Assembly (NCBI GenBank): GCA_963794995.1
Contig: CAWCFV010000002.1
Location: 1-64,000, forward strand
Length of the DNA stretch: 64,000 nt
Direction: 5' to 3'
Source of the DNA: CAWCFV01 sp963794995
GTDB taxonomy: Bacteria; Actinomycetota; Actinomycetes; JACCUZ01
This document shows positions 57,289 through 64,000 of this stretch, one piece after another (position 1 is the first letter of the stretch; every line of letters begins with the position of its first letter). Under the pieces are notes generated by a model that searched no databases, was not told the origin of the DNA, and worked only from the letters and a program-made list of their open reading frames with translations. Position numbers and translations under genes: made by a program.

Positions 57289-57732
57289 TCACGAACTCGG
57301 GCCAGGTACCGGCACCAGGTCCGCTATCCGGCGGCGCACGTCGCCCGCGCAGCTCGCGATGACGAAGAGCATCCCCTCGCCGCAGCGCCGGACGCAGGCG
57401 CCCAGCTCCTCGGCGAGGGAGCCCTTGGCGACGAAGCCCGAGGCGCCGGCGGCCAGCACGGCGAGCACGGTGTCCGCGTCGTCCCGGGCGCTCAGGCACA
57501 TGATCCTGGTCTCCGGTCGGCGGAGCGCGATCTCGGCCACCAGGCCGGGGCCACCGCCGGGCATCCGGATGTCGAGCACCACCACGTCCGGCCGGTGCTC
57601 CTCGACCGCGACGACGGCCGGGCCGCCGGCGCTGACCTCGGCGACCACGTCGATCCCGGCCGCCGTGAGCACCTCGCACGTCGCCGCCCGGAAGGCGTCG
57701 TTGTCGTCGGCGACGACGATGCGCAGCGGCAC
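57289..57732 (-). CDS. receiver-only response regulator
   Basis: The 147-residue protein is one receiver domain: LRIVVADDNDAFRAATCEVL with the acidic pair. The phospho-acceptor Asp is near residue 54 in VVVLDIRMPGGG, Ser/Thr is in IMCLSARDD and the conserved Lys in FVAKGSL. The NarL-type DNA-binding domain is missing: after the receiver only about 25 residues follow (MLFVIASCAGDVRRRIADLV). It may act by protein contact or as phosphate sink. GTG 57732 with AAGGA before it is preferred to GTG 57759. It diverges from the full regulator at 57922, so both may serve the same kinase. Confidence 0.82.
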   Translation of the reverse strand: MPLRIVVADDNDAFRAATCEVLTAAGIDVVAEVSAGGPAVVAVEEHRPDVVVLDIRMPGGGPGLVAEIALRRPETRIMCLSARDDADTVLAVLAAGASGFVAKGSLAEELGACVRRCGEGMLFVIASCAGDVRRRIADLVPVPGPSS

Positions 57733-57921
57733 GTCGAGGTCCTTCCGGGCAGGGATCACGGGTCACTGCGATGATCTCGGCCCCGGTGGCCCGGGGGAAC
57801 CCCTCGCCCAGGCTCCCGGTGGGGGTGCCTGTGCACTATCGGCATGTCTCCACCCTGCGTACCGGCGACGTGGCAGGCTGTGTGCGACAACACGCGTCGA
57901 CGGGGGAGCGGGGGCGGCGAA

Positions 57922-58620
57922 GTGACGACGGCCGGCGAGACGCTCGGACCCGCGGGGGTCGAGGGGTCGATCCGCCTGCTCATCGTCGACGACCACGACA
58001 TGTTCGCCGAGAGCCTGCGGCTCGCTCTCTCGGCCGAGGCGGACATCGAGGTCGTGGGCACGGCCCCGACCCTGGCCAAGGCGCGGACCCTGATCGTGTC
58101 GGAGACGCCGGACGTGGTCCTGCTCGACCACCGGCTGCCGGACGGCCTGGGTGTCGACTCGATCGCCGAGCTCAAGGCGCTGCGCTCCAGCGCCAAGATC
58201 GTGGTGCTGACGGCGGCCGCCGAGGACTCCATGCTCGTCACGGCCACCGAGGTCGGGTGCGCGGGCTTCATCCTCAAGACGAGCCCGCTCGACGAGCTCG
58301 TGGCCGCGGTCCGCACCGCGGCGGCCGGCGAGATCATGGTGAGCTCGGACCTGCTGGCCAGGCTGCTCAACCGTCTCCACCACCGGTACGACGAGCCGGC
58401 GCACGACCTCACGGCGCGGGAGCGCGAGATCCTCGAGCTCATCGCGGAGGGCCTCACCAACGGTGCCATCGCGCAGCGGCTGTTCATCTCGGTCAACACC
58501 GTGCGCAACCACGTGCAGAGCATCCTGTCCAAGCTCGACGCGCACTCGAAGCTGGAAGCCCTCTCGGTGGCGATCCGCGACGGCCTGATCGACCCGCCCG
58601 GCGCGGCGCCGTCGTCATGA
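57922..58620 (+). CDS. NarL/LuxR-type response regulator
   Basis: This 232-residue regulator has a receiver domain (IRLLIVDDHDMFAESLRLAL, phospho-Asp in VVLLDHRLPDG, Thr in VVLTAAAED, Lys in FILKTSP). A LuxR HTH follows (LTAREREILELIAEGLTNGAIAQRLFISVNTVRNHVQSILSKL). GTG 57922 is chosen; the frame opens at 57844. Its stop overlaps the kinase ATG as ATGA, so the two form a co-translated two-component pair. The target genes are unknown; self-regulation and control of the divergent receiver gene are plausible. Confidence 0.93.
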   Translation: MTTAGETLGPAGVEGSIRLLIVDDHDMFAESLRLALSAEADIEVVGTAPTLAKARTLIVSETPDVVLLDHRLPDGLGVDSIAELKALRSSAKIVVLTAAAEDSMLVTATEVGCAGFILKTSPLDELVAAVRTAAAGEIMVSSDLLARLLNRLHHRYDEPAHDLTAREREILELIAEGLTNGAIAQRLFISVNTVRNHVQSILSKLDAHSKLEALSVAIRDGLIDPPGAAPSS

Positions 58621-60737
58621 CGCCCGCCACCCGGTCGATGCGCGACCTGGTGCTCGACGGCCTGCTCAGCGGTGCCCCCCTCGCGGTCTTCGCCTACGAC
58701 GAGACCGGGACCTGTGTCTTCTCCGAAGGGGCGGTCCTGGACCAGCTCGGGCTGCGCCCGGGCGATCTGGTCGGCGAGGACCTGTTCGCGCGCCACGGCT
58801 CCGACCCCGACCTCGTGGACCGGATGCGGCGCGCTCTCGGCGGCGACACCATCCGCCGTACCGACACGGTCGGCGAGCACACGTACGACACCTGGTACCT
58901 CCCGCTCGCACGCGACGTGTCGGAGCGGGCGATGGCAGTCGGGATCAGCGTCGACGTCACCGACCGCGCGGCCTTCGAGGCGGCCCAGCGTCTCTACCGG
59001 GCCTTCGCCGACGCGGCTCCGCAGTTCATCGCCCTGGCCGGGGTCGACGGGTCGGTGCACTACGTCAACCCCGGTGGCCGTCGGCTGGCCGGGATCCCGG
59101 ACGACGTCGACGTCACGACCACGACGATCGCCGACTTCCTGACCCCGGAGGGCCTCGAGGCGAGCCTGCGGGTCGAGAGGCCCGCGGTCATCCGCGACGG
59201 TTCCTACCGGGGCGAGACCACCTTGCGCTACTGGCCCACCGGCGAGGGCATCCCCGTGGAGGTGTCGTCGTTCCTGGTGACCGACCCCGGCACCGGCGCC
59301 CCGATGGCCCTGGCGACGGTGCAGTCCGACCTGCGCCCGCTGCTGGCCGGCCGCGAGGCCGTGCAGCGGCAGGTGGAGTACCAGCGTGGCCTGCTGCACC
59401 ACCTGCACCAGGCGCAGGAGGCCGAGCGCCAGCGGATCGCCGCCGACATCCACGACGACACCGTCCAGGTGATGGCCGCGGTCAACATGCGGCTGCAGGC
59501 CCTCCGGCGGGCACTGGAGGGGCGGCTGCCGCCCGAGCGGGCTGCGGAGCTGGAGGCGGTCGACCTCACGGTACGGGAGGCGACCTCGCGGCTGCGTCGC
59601 CAGCTGGTCGAGCTGGACCAGCCCGACGTGGGCGAGGGGGACGTCGGGGCGGGCCTGCGCGCGGTGGTCGGTGCCGCGCTGACGCGGGACCTCGTGACCT
59701 CCGACGTCGACCTCGACGTCGACGTCGCCACCGAGCCCTCGGCGGTCATCGCGCGCGTCGCCGTCCGGATCGCCCACGAGGCGCTCACCAACGTGCGCAA
59801 GCACGCGCAGGCGACCCATGTCGCCGTGCGGCTCCGACAGGTGGCCGGCGAGTACGTGCTGCAGGTCGTCGACAACGGCGTGGGCCTGGCTCCGGAGCGA
59901 CCGTCCGGCACCCGGCGCGGGGTGCGAGGCATGACCGAGCGCGCCGAGTCGGTGGGTGGCACCCTGACGCTCGGCCGGCGCGCGGACGGCGGCGTCGTCG
60001 TCGAGGCGCGGCTCCCGCACGTGCTGGGGCACCCTGAGCAGGGCGGGGCGTTCCCCGGCTCCTGGCTGTACCTCGAGCAGGTCATGGAGATGATCAGCGA
60101 CGGGTACCTGGCCGTCGACGAGGACTGGCGCTTCGTCTTCGCCAACCGGGCGGCCTACGCCCTGCTGCGACACGACCCGGCGGACGGCCTGGTCGGCCGT
60201 CGGCTCTGGGAGGTGCTCGACGCACCCCCCGAGCTCGCCGCGGCCTGCCACCGGGCCAGGGACGCCCGGGCCGAGGTCGAGGTCACCACCTACCACCAGC
60301 CCTGGGACGCCTGGATCCACCACCGGCTGCTGCCGACCGCCGGCGGGCTGTCGATCTTCGCGAGGGACGTCACGGCCGACGTCGTCGCAGCGGGCGACGT
60401 CGAGGCCCACCAGCGGCTGGTGGTGACCGGGAGCGAGCTGAGCTTCGTCATGGCGGCCGGCGGCAAGGACGACACCGACGTCCTGTACCGGTCCGCGGCC
60501 AAGGTGGCCGAGACCTGGCCCCTGCGCGGGATCAGGATCACCTGGCCGGGCGGTGAGGTGACCGCCGGGACCATGTCCGGCCCGGTCCGGCGGGTGCCCC
60601 TGCTCGTCGAAGCCCCCGATGCCACCACCGCCGTCGAGGTCGGCTCGGTCGACCTCGTCGGCGAGGAGGTGCCGCTGGACCCCCACGTGCTGCAGCTGCT
60701 GGCGGTCCGGGTGTCCGCGGCGGTGTCCGGCACCTGA
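58617..60737 (+). CDS. PAS-containing NarX-type histidine kinase with C-terminal PAS
   Basis: The 706-residue cytoplasmic kinase has a first PAS (APLAVFAYDETGTCVFSEG, near 20-120) and a second PAS (FADAAPQFIALAGVDGSVHYVNP, near 130-250). The HisKA_3 part is AERQRIAADIHDDTVQVMAAV, with the phospho-His in IHDD. The HATPase has HEALTNVRKHAQATHV, DNGVGL and GVRGMTERAESVGG. After the ATPase a third PAS (LEQVMEMISDGYLAVDEDWRFVFANRAAYALL) and a ~150-residue end domain follow, an order not usual in NarX-type kinases. It has no membrane segment, so it senses a cytoplasmic signal. Its start is coupled to the regulator. Confidence 0.9.
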   Translation: MTPATRSMRDLVLDGLLSGAPLAVFAYDETGTCVFSEGAVLDQLGLRPGDLVGEDLFARHGSDPDLVDRMRRALGGDTIRRTDTVGEHTYDTWYLPLARDVSERAMAVGISVDVTDRAAFEAAQRLYRAFADAAPQFIALAGVDGSVHYVNPGGRRLAGIPDDVDVTTTTIADFLTPEGLEASLRVERPAVIRDGSYRGETTLRYWPTGEGIPVEVSSFLVTDPGTGAPMALATVQSDLRPLLAGREAVQRQVEYQRGLLHHLHQAQEAERQRIAADIHDDTVQVMAAVNMRLQALRRALEGRLPPERAAELEAVDLTVREATSRLRRQLVELDQPDVGEGDVGAGLRAVVGAALTRDLVTSDVDLDVDVATEPSAVIARVAVRIAHEALTNVRKHAQATHVAVRLRQVAGEYVLQVVDNGVGLAPERPSGTRRGVRGMTERAESVGGTLTLGRRADGGVVVEARLPHVLGHPEQGGAFPGSWLYLEQVMEMISDGYLAVDEDWRFVFANRAAYALLRHDPADGLVGRRLWEVLDAPPELAAACHRARDARAEVEVTTYHQPWDAWIHHRLLPTAGGLSIFARDVTADVVAAGDVEAHQRLVVTGSELSFVMAAGGKDDTDVLYRSAAKVAETWPLRGIRITWPGGEVTAGTMSGPVRRVPLLVEAPDATTAVEVGSVDLVGEEVPLDPHVLQLLAVRVSAAVSGT

Positions 60738-60790
60738 GACGTGACCCGGCCGGTGGAACCCGGCCTCCGCCCCGACACGTAGGGACTGTC

Positions 60791-61270
60791 ATGGACCAGA
60801 CCCCGTCCGACCTCCTGCCCGGCGCGCACAGCCGTCGGCACGTCCTCGGTCTCGCCGTCGCGGCCGGCGCCGGCCTCCCGGTGCTGGCCGGGTGCGGCGG
60901 CGACGACACCGCCGCTCCGGCGGGAGCCGACGGAACTGCCGAGAGCACGTCCCCGGCCCCGAGCAGCTCCGCCGCCGACGACCCCTCCCCGCTGGTGGCC
61001 GCGGCGGACGTGCCGGTGAACGGCGGAGTGATCCTGGACGACCGCAAGATCGTCGTCACCCAGCCCGTCGAAGGGACGTTCAAGGCGTTCAGCGCCGTGT
61101 GCACGCACCGGTCGTGCACCGTCGCCACCGTCAAGGACGGCGTGATCGGCTGCGAGTGCCACTTCTCGGCGTTCAGCGCCGCCGACGGGTCGGTGCGCAA
61201 GGGGCCGGCGACCCGGCCGCTGAAGGAGATCGCCGTCACCGTGACCGACGGCGAGGTCGTCGAGGCGTGA
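60791..61270 (+). CDS. Rieske-type [2Fe-2S] lipoprotein
   Basis: The 159-residue protein has a twin-arginine lipoprotein signal (SRRHVLGLAVAAGAGLPVLAGC, lipid Cys in VLAGC) and a Ser/Pro-rich linker. The Rieske domain follows with CTHRSC (C-x-H and the disulfide Cys) and CECHFSAF (C-x-C-H, the second Cys-His pair). All four cluster ligands and both disulfide cysteines are present. Such small Rieske proteins in actinobacteria act as electron carriers of unknown partner. It is intact, lies between the kinase and uvrC, and starts at ATG 60791 after AGGGACTGTC. Confidence 0.9.
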   Translation: MDQTPSDLLPGAHSRRHVLGLAVAAGAGLPVLAGCGGDDTAAPAGADGTAESTSPAPSSSAADDPSPLVAAADVPVNGGVILDDRKIVVTQPVEGTFKAFSAVCTHRSCTVATVKDGVIGCECHFSAFSAADGSVRKGPATRPLKEIAVTVTDGEVVEA

Positions 61271-61320
61271 GCCCGCTGCGGCCGGCTGCGGTGGTCGGCG
61301 GCCGGTCGTAGTGTTGACGG

Positions 61321-63363
61321 GTGGCTGACCCGGCGTCCTACCGTCCCGCGCCGGGGGCCGTGCCGGACGCCCCCGGCGTCTACCGGTTCCGTGACGACAC
61401 CGGCCGGGTCATCTACGTCGGCAAGGCGCGCAGCCTGCGCTCGAGGCTCGGCTCCTACTTCCAGGACATCGCCAACCTGCACCCGCGCACCCAGACGATG
61501 GTCACCACGGCAGCGGCCGTCGAGTGGACGGTGGTGACCACCGAGGTCGAGGCCCTGCAGCTCGAGTACACCTGGATCAAGGAGTTCGACCCGCGCTTCA
61601 ACGTGAAGTACCGCGACGACAAGAGCTACCCGAGCCTGGCCGTCACGCTCGACGAGACCTTCCCGCGGCTGCAGGTGATGCGTGGCCCCAAGCGCAAGGG
61701 GGTGCGCTACTTCGGTCCCTACTCCCACGCCTGGGCCATCCGGGAGACCCTCGACCTGCTGCTGCGGGTGTTCCCCGCCCGTACCTGCTCGGCGGGCGTC
61801 TTCAAACGCGCCGAGCAGGTCGGCCGGCCCTGCCTGCTCGGCTACATCGGCAAGTGCTCGGCGCCGTGCGTCGGCCGGGTCAGTGCCGAGGAGCACCGCC
61901 GGATCGTCGACGACTTCTGCGACTTCATGGCGGGGCAGACCTCGACCTACCTCCGCCGGCTGGAGAAGGAGATGCAGGTCGCGGCGGCCGGGCAGGAGTA
62001 CGAGCGGGCGGCCCGGCTGCGGGACGACATCAAGGCGCTGGAGCGGGCGGTCGAGAAGCAGTCCGTGGTGCTGGGCGACGGCACCGACGCCGACGTCGTG
62101 GCCTTCGCCGAGGACCCGCTCGAGGCGGCGGTGCAGGTGTTCTACGTCCGCGGCGGCCGGGTGCGGGGACAGCGCGGCTGGGTCGTGGACAAGGTCGAGG
62201 ACCTGACGACCGGTGACCTCGTCGAGCACTTCATCCAGCAGGTCTACGGCGACAGCATGGACGCGGGGAGCGGCGCGACCGGCGACCCCGTCCCCCGGGA
62301 GGTGCTGGTGCCGGCGATGCCGCCGGACGCCGACTCGGTGCAGGAGTGGCTCTCGGCGATGCGCGGCAGCCGGGTCGACCTGCGCGTGCCGCAGCGCGGC
62401 GACAAGCGCTCGCTGATGGAGACCGTGGGGCGCAACGCGGCGCAGTCCCTGGCGCTGCACAAGACCAAGCGGGGCAGCGACCTCACGACCCGCGGCCTGG
62501 CCCTGCAGGAGATCCAGGACGCGCTCGGCCTCGACGACGCGCCCCTGCGGATCGAGTGCTTCGACGTGTCCCACCTGCAGGAGAGCGACGTGGTCGCCTC
62601 GCAGGTCGTCTTCGAGGACGGGCTGGCGCGCAAGTCGGAGTACCGCCGCTACGTCGTGCGGGGCTATGCCGGCCGCGGCGACGTCGCCTCGATCTACGAG
62701 GTCATCGGCCGCCGGTTCCGGCGGCACGTCGAGGACGGCGTCGCCCAGGCGGAGGCCGCCGCAGCGGCCCCGGTGGGCGACGGTGCGGAGGTCCCGGCCG
62801 GCATCGACCCCGAGACCGGGCGGCCCCGCCGGTTCGCCTACCCGCCCAACCTCGTGGTGGTAGACGGTGGCGCCGCCCAGGTGGCCGCCGCGCAGAAGGC
62901 GATGGCGGAGCTGGGGGTGGTCGACGTCGCCCTGTGCGGCCTGGCCAAGCGCCTCGAGGAGGTGTGGCTGCCCGGTGACCCGCACCCGGTCGTCCTGCCC
63001 CGCACCAGCGAGGGCCTCTACCTCCTGCAGCGGGTCCGCGACGAGGCGCACCGGTTCGCCATCGCGCACCACCGCAGCCGCCGCTCCAAGACGATGACCG
63101 AGAGCGCCCTCGACGGCGTCCCGGGGCTCGGCGAGACCCGGCGCAAGGCCCTGCTCAGGCACTTCGGGTCGCTCAAGCGGCTGCGCGCCGCCTCCGTCGA
63201 GGAGGTCGTCGCCGTGCCCGGGGTGGGCCCCCGCACCGCGCAGGCCGTGGTGGCCGCGCTGGCGCAGAGCCGACCCGGCCCCGCGGTGAACACCGCGACC
63301 GGTGAGATCCTGGACGACGGCCCGGGCAGCGCGGGTCCATCCGCCGACGAGGAGGCACCGTGA
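61321..63363 (+). CDS. uvrC: excinuclease ABC subunit C
   Basis: UvrC makes the 3' and 5' incisions beside a UvrB-marked lesion. The 680-residue protein has the GIY-YIG domain (APGVYRFRDDTGRVIYVGKARSLRSRLGSYF), a Cys-rich patch (LLGYIGKCSAPCVGRVS), the UVR motif (EYERAARLRDDIKAL) and the RNase H-like endonuclease core (RIECFDVSHLQESDVVASQVVFEDG). The helix-hairpin-helix pair is LDGVPGLGETRRKALLRHFGS and VVAVPGVGPRTAQAV. An insert of about 25 residues (AQAEAAAAAPVGDGAEVPAG) lies in the endonuclease domain, as often seen in actinobacteria. GTG 61321 is the start. Its stop overlaps the next GTG. Confidence 0.97.
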   Translation: MADPASYRPAPGAVPDAPGVYRFRDDTGRVIYVGKARSLRSRLGSYFQDIANLHPRTQTMVTTAAAVEWTVVTTEVEALQLEYTWIKEFDPRFNVKYRDDKSYPSLAVTLDETFPRLQVMRGPKRKGVRYFGPYSHAWAIRETLDLLLRVFPARTCSAGVFKRAEQVGRPCLLGYIGKCSAPCVGRVSAEEHRRIVDDFCDFMAGQTSTYLRRLEKEMQVAAAGQEYERAARLRDDIKALERAVEKQSVVLGDGTDADVVAFAEDPLEAAVQVFYVRGGRVRGQRGWVVDKVEDLTTGDLVEHFIQQVYGDSMDAGSGATGDPVPREVLVPAMPPDADSVQEWLSAMRGSRVDLRVPQRGDKRSLMETVGRNAAQSLALHKTKRGSDLTTRGLALQEIQDALGLDDAPLRIECFDVSHLQESDVVASQVVFEDGLARKSEYRRYVVRGYAGRGDVASIYEVIGRRFRRHVEDGVAQAEAAAAAPVGDGAEVPAGIDPETGRPRRFAYPPNLVVVDGGAAQVAAAQKAMAELGVVDVALCGLAKRLEEVWLPGDPHPVVLPRTSEGLYLLQRVRDEAHRFAIAHHRSRRSKTMTESALDGVPGLGETRRKALLRHFGSLKRLRAASVEEVVAVPGVGPRTAQAVVAALAQSRPGPAVNTATGEILDDGPGSAGPSADEEAP

Positions 63364-64000
63364 GCGAGCCGGGACCCACCGAGCAGGGGTCGTCCGACCG
63401 TTCGGAGCGGGCCGAAGGTGCCGCCGACGGCCCGCACCTGCCCGACCTCGCCATCATCACCGGCATGTCCGGTGCCGGGCGCAGCACCGCGGCCAACGTG
63501 ATGGAGGACCTCGGCTGGTTCGTCGTCGACAACCTGCCTCCTGCGCTGCTGCCGACCCTGGCCGAGCTCGGCGGCCGCTCGCGCGGCGACGTCGCGCGGA
63601 TGGCGGCGGTGGTCGACGTCCGCAGCCGCGCCTTCTTCGCCGACCTCACCGCCGCCCTCGCCCAGCTCGCGGCCGACGGCAGCGACCCGCGGATCGTGTT
63701 TCTCGAGGCTGCCGACGACGTCCTCGTCCGCCGGCACGAGGCGGTGCGGCGGCCGCACCCGCTGCAGGGCGACGGCCGCCTGGTCGACGGCATCGCCCGG
63801 GAGCGCGAGATGCTGCGCGACCTGCGCGCCGAGGCCGACATCGTGCTCGACACCAGCAACCTCAACGTCCACGAGCTCGGCTCCAAGGTGATCGCGGCCT
63901 TCGACCAGGTGGAGCCGGGCCTGCACACGACGGTCATGTCCTTCGGCTTCAAGTACGGCCTGCCGGTCGACGCCGACCTCGTCGTCGACTGCCGCTTCCT
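63360..64000 (+). CDS. rapZ: RapZ-family nucleotide-binding protein, cut by window end
   Basis: GTG 63360 overlaps the uvrC stop (GTGA). After a 27-residue variable start, LAIITGMSGAGRSTAANVMEDLGWFVVDNLPPALL gives the Walker A of the RapZ/YvcJ family, GMSGAGRS in the usual actinobacterial form. IVFLEAADDVLVRRHEAVRRPHPL and DIVLDTSNLNVHEL follow, then FGFKYGLPVDADLVVDCRF, where the window ends. RapZ binds nucleotides and, in enterobacteria, controls amino-sugar synthesis through small RNA; in actinobacteria its role is less clear. The uvrC-rapZ order is conserved in the phylum, with yvcK and whiA expected next. Confidence 0.95.
   Translation, partial: MSEPGPTEQGSSDRSERAEGAADGPHLPDLAIITGMSGAGRSTAANVMEDLGWFVVDNLPPALLPTLAELGGRSRGDVARMAAVVDVRSRAFFADLTAALAQLAADGSDPRIVFLEAADDVLVRRHEAVRRPHPLQGDGRLVDGIAREREMLRDLRAEADIVLDTSNLNVHELGSKVIAAFDQVEPGLHTTVMSFGFKYGLPVDADLVVDCRF

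Overview
The window looks like a joined scaffold from at least two kinds of bacteria. Positions 1 to about 7650 carry genes that read as alphaproteobacterial (Bradyrhizobium/Reyranella-like): a MeaA-type acyl-CoA mutase, a DUF4743 NUDIX hydrolase, a TTC38-like TPR protein, an amidase joined to a piece of catalase-peroxidase, and an LLM-class flavin oxidoreductase. Almost every gene there is broken by several frameshifts, as expected from uncorrected indel errors or heavy decay. Positions 7650-8618 are an unassigned junction zone. From 8619 to the end the sequence is very GC-rich and actinobacterial, framed by uvrB, uvrA, uvrC and rapZ. The order uvrB - terC - MBL hydrolase - uvrA - uvrC - rapZ suggests an actinomycete, perhaps near Nocardioidaceae; I cannot fix the genus.

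Between uvrB (8619) and uvrA (53983) lie about 43 kb, mostly surface and secreted functions. 10.7-16.7 kb: an exported subtilase with six Calx-beta repeats, a PqqD-thioredoxin fusion and a Tat-exported G8/beta-helix protein. 16.7-27.6 kb: a methyltransferase, glycosyltransferases, an ABC exporter and five sulfotransferase-like genes (several broken), suggesting a decaying island for a sulfated glycan or glycolipid. 27.8-34.4 kb: a Tat-type protein, terC under a manganese (yybP-ykoY) riboswitch, a TauE/SafE permease, an MBL hydrolase, a maleylpyruvate-isomerase-fold protein and two LPXTG-type wall proteins. 34.5-53.8 kb: a Wzx/Wzy-type polysaccharide locus with DUF4012 protein, GHL15-like hydrolase, eight glycosyltransferases, Wzz-like protein, polymerase/ligase, flippase, sugar kinase-like protein, deacetylase and the priming phosphosugar transferase.

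From 54 kb the core resumes: uvrA, a strong terminator, a receiver-only regulator diverging from a NarL-type regulator and its PAS histidine kinase, a Rieske lipoprotein, uvrC and the 5' part of rapZ. Many polysaccharide genes overlap by 4 bases (ATGA/GTGA), so they are probably co-transcribed blocks. Isolated frameshifts also occur in the actinobacterial part, so single broken frames should be treated as possible sequencing errors. No tRNA, rRNA, CRISPR array or transposase was recognised.
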